A DNA stretch of 64,000 nucleotides from G965216695 sp965216695 (GTDB taxonomy: Bacteria; Pseudomonadota; Gammaproteobacteria; Pseudomonadales; Azotimanducaceae): positions 992,001 to 1,056,000 of the forward strand of contig OZ244212.1 of the NCBI GenBank assembly GCA_965216695.1, read 5' to 3'. This document shows positions 33,834 through 41,977 of this stretch, piece after piece (position 1 is the stretch's first letter; the number at the start of each line of letters is the position of its first letter). The notes beneath the pieces were generated by a model. The model was not told the DNA's origin. It did not search any database and worked only from the letters and a program-made list of their open reading frames with translations. A program made the position numbers and the translations under genes.

Positions 33834-34487
33834 ATGCACCGCCAACATCGGACCTACCGAACCCCGCGTACTCGGTTGCGCGCCGCGTGCGCGACGCTCG
33901 CAATGCTCGTAAGTTGTAGCGCAACCGACGCACTCGCCGGCGGCGGTCTGGTTTTAAGCGACGATCAGTGCCTGCTGCAAGCAAGCTTCTACAAAGTGCA
34001 CTTCACCGCCTACCAGAGCGAGTCCCGCGGCGACGAAGAATTCTGCCGCAGCCTCCCGGATGTAGGCACAACCACCATCGTACTCGACTACCTGCACGAC
34101 AGTTTGCGCGAGGTGCCCGTGGACTTTCGACTCATCCGCGATCCGACGGGTCTCGGCGAGTTCGTGGATGCCGAAGACGTTCTGGCCCTCGGTGACCTGG
34201 TCCCATTGACCGTACACTATCAGCCACCGCTGGTTCAGGCCGACGGGTCCCTCAATATGGACGTGTCCATCGCAGAGCCCGGTTCCTACATCGCGGTTTT
34301 AACCGCCGGGCACCCGACGAAAGACAAATCCTATACAGCCGTACTGCCGTTGACGGTTGCAACGTCATCCCACCTCGCGTGGGTTCCGGTGGTGCTGCTC
34401 ACCGGCGCAACGGGCGGCATCGCGTTCATCGCACGACAGAAAATGCGGCGGCGGGATCCGGTCAGCACCCTCGAAACACGATCGTGA
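33834..34487 (+). CDS. Secreted/membrane-anchored protein of unknown function beside copper proteins
   Basis: 217 residues. A signal peptide (about 15-36, ending Ala-Leu-Ala), a beta-rich middle with two Cys (Asp-Gln-Cys and Glu-Phe-Cys), and a C-terminal membrane helix (about 182-203) with a basic end. The protein should face the periplasm. Its stop overlaps the GTG of the multicopper oxidase (GTGA), so these are translated together. The link to copper oxidation is from position only. Confidence 0.75.
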   Translation: MHRQHRTYRTPRTRLRAACATLAMLVSCSATDALAGGGLVLSDDQCLLQASFYKVHFTAYQSESRGDEEFCRSLPDVGTTTIVLDYLHDSLREVPVDFRLIRDPTGLGEFVDAEDVLALGDLVPLTVHYQPPLVQADGSLNMDVSIAEPGSYIAVLTAGHPTKDKSYTAVLPLTVATSSHLAWVPVVLLTGATGGIAFIARQKMRRRDPVSTLETRS

Positions 34488-36154
34488 TCCGCTACGTTCT
34501 CTGGGGTTTTGCGGTCGTGCTCGCCGCCGCTGCGTGGCCTCCACAATGGTACCCGGATCCGGTGCGGCGCCAACTCACGGCCTGGTTCGGCGCGAGCGCG
34601 TACCGTCCGCTACCAGCGTCTGCCCCGGCTAAGGACGCTACACCGGAACCCGCCTGCCCCGAGGATCTCGGCGGTTGGCGCCGCGCGCAAACCGTCGAAG
34701 GTGTGCGGGTCGCGGCCGCGCGCACCTGCGTCGCAGATAACCCGTTCGCGGTGGCCGCTTTCGTTAGGGGTACCAACAACGTGTCGCAACACACGTTGCA
34801 CGCGGCCGGACTCACGGCGGACGCAGTGGAAAAGTCCAACGATCGCGACGGCGACGGCGATCCCGACGACATTCACATCCGGCTCGAGGTAGCGGAACTG
34901 AACGGCGGCTCGCCCGTCACGGACGAAGCGGTGACCCGATACGACATCGCGCCAGGGATTACGCCAGGGCTTTGGGTGTTTGCTCCGAAATTCGTCGGCA
35001 TGGCCGTGGAGAATTTCGAATCCCAACGCGCACGCGACGGACTGCGTCTGCCATCGCCGGTGATCCGCATAGAGCAGGGAGATACAGTCAGGATCACGCT
35101 GGAGAACACCCACTACATGCCACACACGCTGCACCTTCACGGCGCAGACCATGGGTTCGTCACCGCCGAAGGTAGCGGCAACGACGGCGTGCCGATCACG
35201 AGCGAGCTGCCGTTGATGCCCGGCTTTGCGCGAACCTACGAACTCACGCCGCGACAACCCGGCACGATGTTCTACCATTGCCACGTGCAGCCGCACGTGC
35301 ACGCGATGATGGGTCTGCAGGGGTTGTTCGTGATCGAACCGGCCGCGGCCAACAACCAGCTGCAGACGCTGAACGTGGGAGCAGGACTGGTGCGCAGCCG
35401 CACGCCCGCGAGTCGGCGGGCGTTCGATCACGAGTACGACCTGCACTACCAGGATATCGACATCGAACTCGCGAGCCGCTTACGTGGTGCGAGCGATGCA
35501 CGAACCATCACCCGTCTGCTGCACCACGACTACGATATTACCGACGCATCCGCCGACTATTTCACGCTGAACGGACGCAGTTTTCCCTATACGTTTCGCG
35601 AGGCCCTCGTGGTGGGTCGTTTGAACGAACGCATCAAGCTGCGCGTGGTGAACGGCGGCATGAAAGGGATCGCGCTCCACACGCACGGACACAAGTTTCT
35701 GGTCACTCACCGCGATGGCGCACCCGAACCGGATCCCGGCGCCAAACCGATGGACGTGGTCTGGCTCGCAACGTCCCAACGTGCCGAGATAACCCTCAAC
35801 CTCACCGACGACGGCCTGGGATCGTACGGCGCCGGCATCTGGCCGTTTCACGATCACCAGTACCAGGGCGTCACGACCGACGGAATCGGCCCCGGCGGCA
35901 ACATCAGCGCAATCGTGTACACGGACTACATCGGCGAAGACGGTTGGCCGAAGTTGCAGGGGGTTTCCTGGGACAACTACTTCACCAGCGCGTATTACCG
36001 CAAGGAGATCCCAATCTGGGAGGCCTACGCGCCGGGGAGGTTCGGATTTCCGGAGCAGGATACATGGATGCTGGTACGCGTTCTCGCATTCGCTCTGGCA
36101 GTGGGTCTGATCGCCGGACTGCTGGTCAGCAGGCGCCGGATGGGCCCCGGATGA
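34484..36154 (+). CDS. Membrane-anchored multicopper oxidase, type 1 Cu motif in the N-terminal half
   Basis: 556 residues from the GTG at 34484. One membrane helix at each end (about 3-18 and 529-549) leaves the body in the periplasm. Copper motifs: His217-Leu-His219-Gly; His265-Cys266-His267-x3-His271 with Met275/276; His399-x-His401-Gly-His403; and His456-Asp-His458. The HCH-x3-H-type blue-copper motif lies in the first half, and the C-terminal copy has Asp in place of Cys. That is the reverse of CueO/CopA-type enzymes and resembles type-C two-domain oxidases. An Asp-Arg-Asp-Gly-Asp-Gly-Asp loop (120-126) could bind calcium. Likely oxidises Cu(I) or an organic donor; the trio is cut off from other copper genes. 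Confidence 0.9.
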   Translation: MIRYVLWGFAVVLAAAAWPPQWYPDPVRRQLTAWFGASAYRPLPASAPAKDATPEPACPEDLGGWRRAQTVEGVRVAAARTCVADNPFAVAAFVRGTNNVSQHTLHAAGLTADAVEKSNDRDGDGDPDDIHIRLEVAELNGGSPVTDEAVTRYDIAPGITPGLWVFAPKFVGMAVENFESQRARDGLRLPSPVIRIEQGDTVRITLENTHYMPHTLHLHGADHGFVTAEGSGNDGVPITSELPLMPGFARTYELTPRQPGTMFYHCHVQPHVHAMMGLQGLFVIEPAAANNQLQTLNVGAGLVRSRTPASRRAFDHEYDLHYQDIDIELASRLRGASDARTITRLLHHDYDITDASADYFTLNGRSFPYTFREALVVGRLNERIKLRVVNGGMKGIALHTHGHKFLVTHRDGAPEPDPGAKPMDVVWLATSQRAEITLNLTDDGLGSYGAGIWPFHDHQYQGVTTDGIGPGGNISAIVYTDYIGEDGWPKLQGVSWDNYFTSAYYRKEIPIWEAYAPGRFGFPEQDTWMLVRVLAFALAVGLIAGLLVSRRRMGPG

Positions 36155-36831
36155 TCGGTTATCCGCAGCGATGGAGTGCGGCCCTGCTGGTGGCCGCAGG
36201 CAGCCTTTTGCTAGTCGGCCAGGCGCCCGTATCGTTCGCTGCCGAGTCAGGCAGCCACGGACATCACGCGATGACCGTCGACGCAACCGGCGCGGTCATG
36301 AACGAAAACCATGACACACTGCCGCGGGGGTGCGAGCGGGTCAGTGGCGACGTAGACATTACCGTGCGTGCCGGCAGCGAACTGGCCACCGAGCCGGGCA
36401 TGTTGTTCGCAATGGAGCCTGCGACCGTCCAGGTCGCGCCATGCAGCAGAGTCCGCGTGACGTTCGTGAACGAAGATCAGGTGCGGCATCAATGGATGGT
36501 GCACGGGCTACCGAAATACCTGTATCCCACCGGGATGTTCCACATCGAAGCGAACGGCGGCACGACCCGCGAGGGTACATTCATCGCCCCGGCCGGTAAC
36601 CGAACGTACCTGGTTCATTGCGATATTGCGCAACACATGGAACGAGGGATGCGTGGCCAACTCGTCGTCGGGCAGGGAAGCGGCAACCTGTGGAGCATTC
36701 CCGGACACACGGACGCGTTCGTCCGGGACCCCTACCTGCCTCCCGGGCCGCGAACCCTCGGCTGGGCCGCCGCTGCCGCGATCGTCGGCGCATTGTTGAT
36801 TGCCATCGCCAACCGCTCGCTGCGCCTTTGA
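36151..36831 (+). CDS. Periplasmic cupredoxin with C-terminal membrane anchor
   Basis: 226 residues: signal peptide (about 8-30), His-rich start (Ser-Gly-His-His near 35-39), then a cupredoxin fold with a type 1 copper set His113, Cys157, His162 and Met167 (His-Cys-Asp-Ile-Ala-Gln-His-Met). A C-terminal helix (about 200-221) anchors it. The start overlaps the multicopper oxidase stop (ATGA). It is a natural electron partner or copper carrier for that enzyme, or a donor to the nearby oxidase; both are inference. Confidence 0.88.
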   Translation: MIGYPQRWSAALLVAAGSLLLVGQAPVSFAAESGSHGHHAMTVDATGAVMNENHDTLPRGCERVSGDVDITVRAGSELATEPGMLFAMEPATVQVAPCSRVRVTFVNEDQVRHQWMVHGLPKYLYPTGMFHIEANGGTTREGTFIAPAGNRTYLVHCDIAQHMERGMRGQLVVGQGSGNLWSIPGHTDAFVRDPYLPPGPRTLGWAAAAAIVGALLIAIANRSLRL

Positions 36832-36864
36832 CAGTAACAATCGGTCGCAATTCGACGCGGACCG

Positions 36865-37938
36865 ATGGCTTTTCCTAGAGGCATTCGCACTAGCGATCTG
36901 AGCTTGCGACATCCGCAGTCAACCACTATCTTGCCGAAGTCTTTCGGACGGGGGAACGGATTGCGCGCATTGACTTTGGTCGCCTGCATTATGGCCGCAG
37001 TGGTGGTCGTGCTGGGTGCGTACACGCGGCTGGTCGATGCCGGCCTGGGATGCCCGGACTGGCCGGGTTGCTATGGTTTTCTCACGGTCCCTGAATCACC
37101 GGAGGACATTGCCCGCGCCGAAGCGCGCTTTCCGGACGCGCCGGTCGAAGCGGACAAGGCCTGGCCGGAAATGGTGCACCGCTATTTTGCGACGTTGCTC
37201 GGCGCGGTCATTCTGGCGCTGGTGGTACTGGCATACCGCCAGCATCGCGCCACCGGCGGTGCAACACCGCTGAAACTGCCGATTGGGTTGTTGATCCTGG
37301 TGATCGTACAGGGCGCGTTCGGGGCCTGGACCGTCACGCTCAAACTCTGGCCGCAAGTCGTTACCGCCCACCTGCTCGGCGGCTTCGCCACCCTGGCGCT
37401 GCTGTGGTTGCTGCATCTGCGATTACGGCTGGACGCGATGCTCGCGCCCCCGGAACTCGCGCCAATGCGAGCACATGCAATGCTGGTTCTGATCGCCGTG
37501 GTGGTCCAGGTTGCGCTCGGGGGCTGGGTAACGTCCAACTACGCGGCGCTCGCGTGCCCCGATTTTCCTACCTGTCACGGCGAAATGTGGCCCCCTATGG
37601 ACTGGGTTCACGGATTCAACATCGCGCAATCGATTGGCCCCAACTATCTGGGGGGGCAGCTCGAGAGCGACGGCCGCGTCGCCATTCAGATGGCGCATCG
37701 CATCGGCGCGCTGATCGTGCTGCTGGTGGGAGCCGGTCTGATCTGGCGCCTCACCCGCATCGGCAGCGGGTTGGCCGGCTGGCTCGGCGTTGCCCTCGGC
37801 GTGCAGATTGCGCTGGGCATTCTGAACGTGGTGCTCGTACTGCCGCTGGCGGTCGCCACGGCCCACAACGCCATTGGTGCCCTCGTATTGCTCGTAGCGG
37901 TTACGGTAAACTACAGGGCCTTTCAAGCCGCACGTTGA
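36865..37938 (+). CDS. ctaA: Heme A synthase (CtaA/COX15)
   Basis: 357 residues with about eight helices. Twin motifs Gly-Cys-Pro-Asp-Trp-Pro-Gly-Cys and Ala-Cys-Pro-Asp-Phe-Pro-Thr-Cys-His carry the paired cysteines, and His residues in Met-Val-His-Arg-Tyr and Met-Ala-His-Arg-Ile-Gly are the heme ligands. It oxidises heme O to heme A for the A-type oxidase. The stated ATG has a weak site; a TTG at 36961 with GGGGGAACGGA is a good alternative and would trim a polar N-tail of 32 residues. Confidence 0.93.
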   Translation: MAFPRGIRTSDLSLRHPQSTTILPKSFGRGNGLRALTLVACIMAAVVVVLGAYTRLVDAGLGCPDWPGCYGFLTVPESPEDIARAEARFPDAPVEADKAWPEMVHRYFATLLGAVILALVVLAYRQHRATGGATPLKLPIGLLILVIVQGAFGAWTVTLKLWPQVVTAHLLGGFATLALLWLLHLRLRLDAMLAPPELAPMRAHAMLVLIAVVVQVALGGWVTSNYAALACPDFPTCHGEMWPPMDWVHGFNIAQSIGPNYLGGQLESDGRVAIQMAHRIGALIVLLVGAGLIWRLTRIGSGLAGWLGVALGVQIALGILNVVLVLPLAVATAHNAIGALVLLVAVTVNYRAFQAAR

Positions 37939-37941
37939 CGC

Positions 37942-38829
37942 ATGGCGGAAGCAGTCACAGACCGAGCCGACTGGCGCGATTACCTGGAAATGTGCAAACC
38001 GCGCGTAGTGGCGTTGATGCTGCTGTGCGCAATCGTCGGGATGTTCCTGGCAACGCCGGGCATGGTGCCGCTGCACGTACTGGTGCTGGGAACGATAGGC
38101 ATCGGCCTGGTCGCCGGCTCTGCGGCCACCATCAACCACCTTGCAGACGCCACCATCGACGCGCGCATGGCACGTACCCAGGCCCGTCCCGTCGCAACAG
38201 GGCGGGTCGGGATGCGCGAGGGCATCGCGTTCTCGGCGCTGCTAGGTGTGTCCGGCTTCTGCCTGCTCTATTTCGCCATCAACCCGCTCACCGCCTGGCT
38301 CAACTTCGCGTCATGGGTCGGATACGGGTTCGTCTACACGCTGTTTCTGAAGCGCGCGACTCCGCAGAACATCGTGATTGGCGGCCTTTTCGGCGCGGCG
38401 CCACCGCTGTTCGGGTGGGCCGCGGTCACCGGCACGGTGGAACCGGGCGCACTGTTGCTGGTGCTCATCATTTTCACCTGGACGCCGCCGCATTTCTGGG
38501 CGCTGGCCCTAGACCGAAAGGAAGAGTACGCGTCCGTCGACATCCCGATGTTGCCGGTGACGCACGGCGAGGCGTATACGCGCCTGCACATCTTCTTCTA
38601 TACCGTCTTTCTGGTGCTCACGACGCTGCTGCCGTTTGTGATCCGCATGAGCGGGTGGCTGTATCTGGCGGGCGCGCTCGCACTGGGGGCGGGTTTCCTC
38701 TACTGGGCAACCGTGCTGCTTAGAAACCGCGACACATCAGCGCCAATGAAAACGTTCCGATACTCCATCTGGTATCTGATGGCGTTGTTCGTCTTCCTGC
38801 TGCTCGACCACTACCTGATCGTCGCTTAA
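37942..38829 (+). CDS. ctaB: Protoheme IX farnesyltransferase (heme O synthase)
   Basis: 295 residues of the UbiA fold. First Asp-rich motif Asn-His-Leu-Ala-Asp-Ala-Thr-Ile-Asp-Ala-Arg-Met and Ala-Arg-Thr-Gln-Ala-Arg-Pro-Val, the second motif Ala-Leu-Asp-Arg-Lys-Glu-Glu-Tyr. It adds a farnesyl group to heme b, giving heme O for CtaA. The start is 3 bp after ctaA, so the two are one operon. Confidence 0.95.
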   Translation: MAEAVTDRADWRDYLEMCKPRVVALMLLCAIVGMFLATPGMVPLHVLVLGTIGIGLVAGSAATINHLADATIDARMARTQARPVATGRVGMREGIAFSALLGVSGFCLLYFAINPLTAWLNFASWVGYGFVYTLFLKRATPQNIVIGGLFGAAPPLFGWAAVTGTVEPGALLLVLIIFTWTPPHFWALALDRKEEYASVDIPMLPVTHGEAYTRLHIFFYTVFLVLTTLLPFVIRMSGWLYLAGALALGAGFLYWATVLLRNRDTSAPMKTFRYSIWYLMALFVFLLLDHYLIVA

Positions 38830-38843
38830 CCTGTTCCCGTTCG

Positions 38844-40244
38844 CTACGCTGGCGCGGCACGCTGCGCGGCGATCTGCGCGCGCAGTTCGGCGTGACGCGC
38901 TTCCGTCAACGGGTATCGCCAGGCAATCATTGCGGCCAGCAGAAATCCTGTAGCCGGGCCGAACACGAACAGCAGCTTCAGACCCAGCATTGCGCCTTCG
39001 CCATTCTCCGCGCCCAACTGCGGGTCGAAGCCCACGCCCGCGAGCAACAGCAACGCAACGGACGGCGCGACCGTCAGCGCAATCTTCAATGCCAAAGACC
39101 ACACCGCAAAGAACCAGGCCGCACGGTCTTCTCCGGTTGCCAGGCGGTCCACGTCGATTACGTCGGCCTTCATCGAATTGGCGAGCAGCAGGAAGGAGCC
39201 CCCCAGAAACCCGGTAACGGCCGTGATCGGCAGCATGTAGTAAAAGTCGCCCGCACCGAGGAACAGGTAACCCAGCATGCATACAGAGAAAAGCAGCAAG
39301 GAAATGCACCAGGACCGATGTTTGCCCAGATAGCTGGAATAGCGCATCCAGAACGGCACACCAATCAGATTGAAGCCGTAGAACACCATCAGCTGCAGAA
39401 TCGCTTTTTCTTCTTCCTGCAATACACCGCGAACGTAGAAAACGATGAGCGCCGTCGATATCGCGGTACCAAACTGATTGACGAAGAACGCGGCGAGCAA
39501 ACGCTTGAACGGACTATTGGCCCACATGATCTTCAAGCCCGCCACCAGCGACACCCGACTCGGCACGTAGTCGCGCCCTTCGGGAACGAAAGCGACCGTG
39601 AGCCCGACGGTCACCGGCAGGAGCACGATCATCATCACGCCGATCAGCAACAACGTCTCGCGCGTCCCGCCGTAGTTGAACAGGAAGATCGCCGCCGCGG
39701 GCACCAGTTTACTCAACACGTTCGCCGCCAGGCCGAGCCACGCACGCCACCCGGTAATCCGCGTGCGCTCGCGGTAGTCCGGCGACAGTTCCGCTGCCCA
39801 TGCGTAGTACGGAATGAACAGCATCGTCCATCCGGTCCACAGCACCAGCAACCACGTAAGCAGGTAGATCGGCGTAACGTCGGGGTCCGGCATGAACAGT
39901 TTGTAAATCGCGAGCATCAGAATGGGCACCGACGCGACCATCCACACCCGACGGCGGCCCCATCGTGTCTGCGTCCGGTCACTCAGCCAGCCAACCAGCG
40001 GATCGGTGATTGCATCGAACGCACGCGATGCGAACAGCACGACGGCCACTGCGCTCAGACTCAAGCCAAGATCGTGGCCGTAGTAATTGGGGACAAACGC
40101 CAGAACCGGCACCGCGGCCATCTGAATCGGCATGTCCGCCAGACCGTAAAAGAAGAGCGTGCGTCGCGACAGCGGCCGGTGCTCTGAATCACCAACGCTC
40201 AACGACTCCCCGCCCGCGTCTGTCGAATCCCGGTCCGCGTTCAC
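38844..40244 (-). CDS. GPH-type MFS symporter
   Basis: 466 residues with 12 hydrophobic segments. The MFS_2 motif Asp-Ala-Ile-Thr-Asp-Pro-Leu-Val-Gly-Trp-Leu-Ser-Asp-Arg-Thr and Trp-Gly-Arg-Arg-Arg after helix 2 is diagnostic for the glycoside-pentoside-hexuronide:cation group. It imports a sugar-like or other small compound with a cation. The last gene before the oxidase unit on the opposite strand; substrate not known. Confidence 0.88.
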   Translation of the reverse strand: MNADRDSTDAGGESLSVGDSEHRPLSRRTLFFYGLADMPIQMAAVPVLAFVPNYYGHDLGLSLSAVAVVLFASRAFDAITDPLVGWLSDRTQTRWGRRRVWMVASVPILMLAIYKLFMPDPDVTPIYLLTWLLVLWTGWTMLFIPYYAWAAELSPDYRERTRITGWRAWLGLAANVLSKLVPAAAIFLFNYGGTRETLLLIGVMMIVLLPVTVGLTVAFVPEGRDYVPSRVSLVAGLKIMWANSPFKRLLAAFFVNQFGTAISTALIVFYVRGVLQEEEKAILQLMVFYGFNLIGVPFWMRYSSYLGKHRSWCISLLLFSVCMLGYLFLGAGDFYYMLPITAVTGFLGGSFLLLANSMKADVIDVDRLATGEDRAAWFFAVWSLALKIALTVAPSVALLLLAGVGFDPQLGAENGEGAMLGLKLLFVFGPATGFLLAAMIAWRYPLTEARHAELRAQIAAQRAAPA

Positions 40245-40399
40245 CTACCCCGTCCGCCTCCCGCTTTGCACCCGCTTTGCCTCCCGCTTTCGCCACCCAC
40301 TACGCCATACGGCCAAGGCTTCTACCCCGTTTGGATTGCAACACGTCCCGCCACCCGCTGAAAGCTGTTTTTCAACACCCCGTTAGGTATCCTCCGGGC

Positions 40400-41614
40400 A
40401 TGAATACCCACGCGGTCACGCCGCCGGATCTGACCGGCAAACATCCGCATGTGGGCACCGGGCCGGTGTCCACCGACATCTACTACAAGCCGGAGCTGTT
40501 TCAACGCGAAATCGAGCGGATCTTCCGGCCCACCTGGCACTGCGTCGGCAGGGTCGAGCAGCTTCCCGAGGCTGGCAGTTATTTCGTTAAAGAACTGGCC
40601 ACCTTCGGCATCTCGGCGCTCGTCGTCAGGAACCACGACGCAGAGGTTCACGCATTTCTGAATGCGTGTCCGCACCGCGGCAACCAACTGGAACTCAAAC
40701 CGTGCGGCCGGCGCAACGCGTTCACCTGCAAGTTCCATTCGTGGAGCTTCGATCTTTCCGGGCAGTTGCGCGGCCTGCCCGATGCGGAAGGATTTCCAGA
40801 GCTCGATCAATCCAGTGTTGGGCTCACGCGCTTGCCGTGCGAGCAGTGGCAGGGTTTCATTTTCGTGAACATCAACCCGACGCCGGACGTTTCGCTTGCC
40901 AACTACCTCGGTGAACAGGCCGCGGATCTGGCGGGGTATCCGTTCGACGCGGGAACGAGTCGTTTCCAGTACGCGGGTGAAGTCGGCACAAACTGGAAGT
41001 TTCTCGTCGATTCGTTCTGCGAAACCTACCACGTGCCCTACCTGCACCGACACTCGATCCACAGCACCATGGCCGGCCCGGACAATCCGTACGGCCGGGT
41101 AGTGGACGTGCGCCTGAAAGGCGATCATCGAACGACATCAGTGTGGGGCAACCGAGCCTATCAACCGAAACCCGTACAGAAACTCGCGTTGCAATACGCA
41201 CCCGGCGTATCCATCACGAGCGCCGGCGACGACTCGCTGGAGTTACCGAAGGGACTCAATCAGACGCGTTCCCCCAACTGGTCCATCGACGTAACCGTTT
41301 TCTTTCCCGGGTTTGTGTGTGTGATCGGCGCGGGCATGTACTTCACGCATCAGATGTGGCCCCTGGCACCGGACCGGACGCGCTGGGAAATGACCGGTTA
41401 TCTGCGCCCGGCAGGTAATGCCGCGGAACGCTTCGGTCAGGAGCACGCCATGGTGGAGCTGCGCGACGCGGTGCTGGAGGACGCGAACACGCTGGAGCGC
41501 ATACAGCGCAACGTCGCGAGCGGTCTGGTGAAACAGTTCCACTTTCACGACCACGAACTGTCACTCCGCTATCAACACTATACGGTCTGTCAGAAACTCG
41601 GACTGCAGGTATGA
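40400..41614 (+). CDS. Rieske non-heme iron oxygenase, alpha subunit
   Basis: 404 residues from the ATG at 40400, as upstream codons are unlike any protein. The Rieske cluster uses Cys90-Pro-His92 and Cys110-Lys-Phe-His113. The iron site is Phe-Cys-Glu-Thr-Tyr-His211-Val-Pro-Tyr-Leu-His216. It hydroxylates or demethylates a substrate with O2 and needs an outside reductase, not seen nearby. The stop overlaps the next small gene (ATGA), then the PQQ dehydrogenase, so oxygenation and later oxidation of an alcohol may be linked. Confidence 0.92.
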   Translation: MNTHAVTPPDLTGKHPHVGTGPVSTDIYYKPELFQREIERIFRPTWHCVGRVEQLPEAGSYFVKELATFGISALVVRNHDAEVHAFLNACPHRGNQLELKPCGRRNAFTCKFHSWSFDLSGQLRGLPDAEGFPELDQSSVGLTRLPCEQWQGFIFVNINPTPDVSLANYLGEQAADLAGYPFDAGTSRFQYAGEVGTNWKFLVDSFCETYHVPYLHRHSIHSTMAGPDNPYGRVVDVRLKGDHRTTSVWGNRAYQPKPVQKLALQYAPGVSITSAGDDSLELPKGLNQTRSPNWSIDVTVFFPGFVCVIGAGMYFTHQMWPLAPDRTRWEMTGYLRPAGNAAERFGQEHAMVELRDAVLEDANTLERIQRNVASGLVKQFHFHDHELSLRYQHYTVCQKLGLQV

Positions 41615-41967
41615 GCGTGGCAACGGCCCTGCCGCCGGCGTTCAGCCCGCTCGAACCGTTCTGCGCACAGTGGTGCGTGGAGGATTCTGCCCGGCGGAAC
41701 CGCGTAAGAGTGGCAGCCAGCATGGAGGACATTCGGTCGTTCTACGACGTTGCGGCACCATTGGCGGACAAAGCCCTCGCCTATCTGTCGGAACGCCAGC
41801 TTGGTCATCTCGACCCGGCCGACGCCAACCTGCTGAAGCTCATGCTGTCCCTCGCAGAGATTGGTCCGGCCGTTGAATGGTTCGGACAGCCGCGGGTAAC
41901 GGACGGCTACGACGAAACAGCGTTTCCGCTCGTACTCGCACTACCGGACACCGACCCTCCCGGCTGA
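41611..41967 (+). CDS. Small protein coupled to a Rieske oxygenase and a PQQ dehydrogenase
   Basis: 118 residues, with no signal and no hydrophobic helix. It has Phe-Cys-Ala-Gln-Trp-Cys near 17-22 and a helical middle with Arg-Ser-Phe-Tyr-Asp-Val-Ala-Ala. Family not recognised. The ATG lies in the stop of the oxygenase gene (ATGA) and the stop is 11 bp before the dehydrogenase, which argues for a shared pathway. Confidence 0.7.
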   Translation: MSVATALPPAFSPLEPFCAQWCVEDSARRNRVRVAASMEDIRSFYDVAAPLADKALAYLSERQLGHLDPADANLLKLMLSLAEIGPAVEWFGQPRVTDGYDETAFPLVLALPDTDPPG

Positions 41968-41977
41968 GGATACCCTG

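Noticed and set aside
35278..36150. Upstream part of the open frame that contains the cupredoxin
   Set aside because: It overlaps the multicopper oxidase in another frame and is Arg-rich; the ATG at 36151 with a signal peptide is the start.
38892..40187. A long open frame on the plus strand over the GPH symporter
   Set aside because: It is antisense to a clear 12-helix transporter and its product is Arg/Gln/His-rich with no fold; high GC makes such open antisense frames common.
40262..40325. CCCGCTTTGC-type repeats before the Rieske gene
   Set aside because: Short, uneven copies in a C-rich spacer of about 155 bp; not enough regularity to call a repeat.
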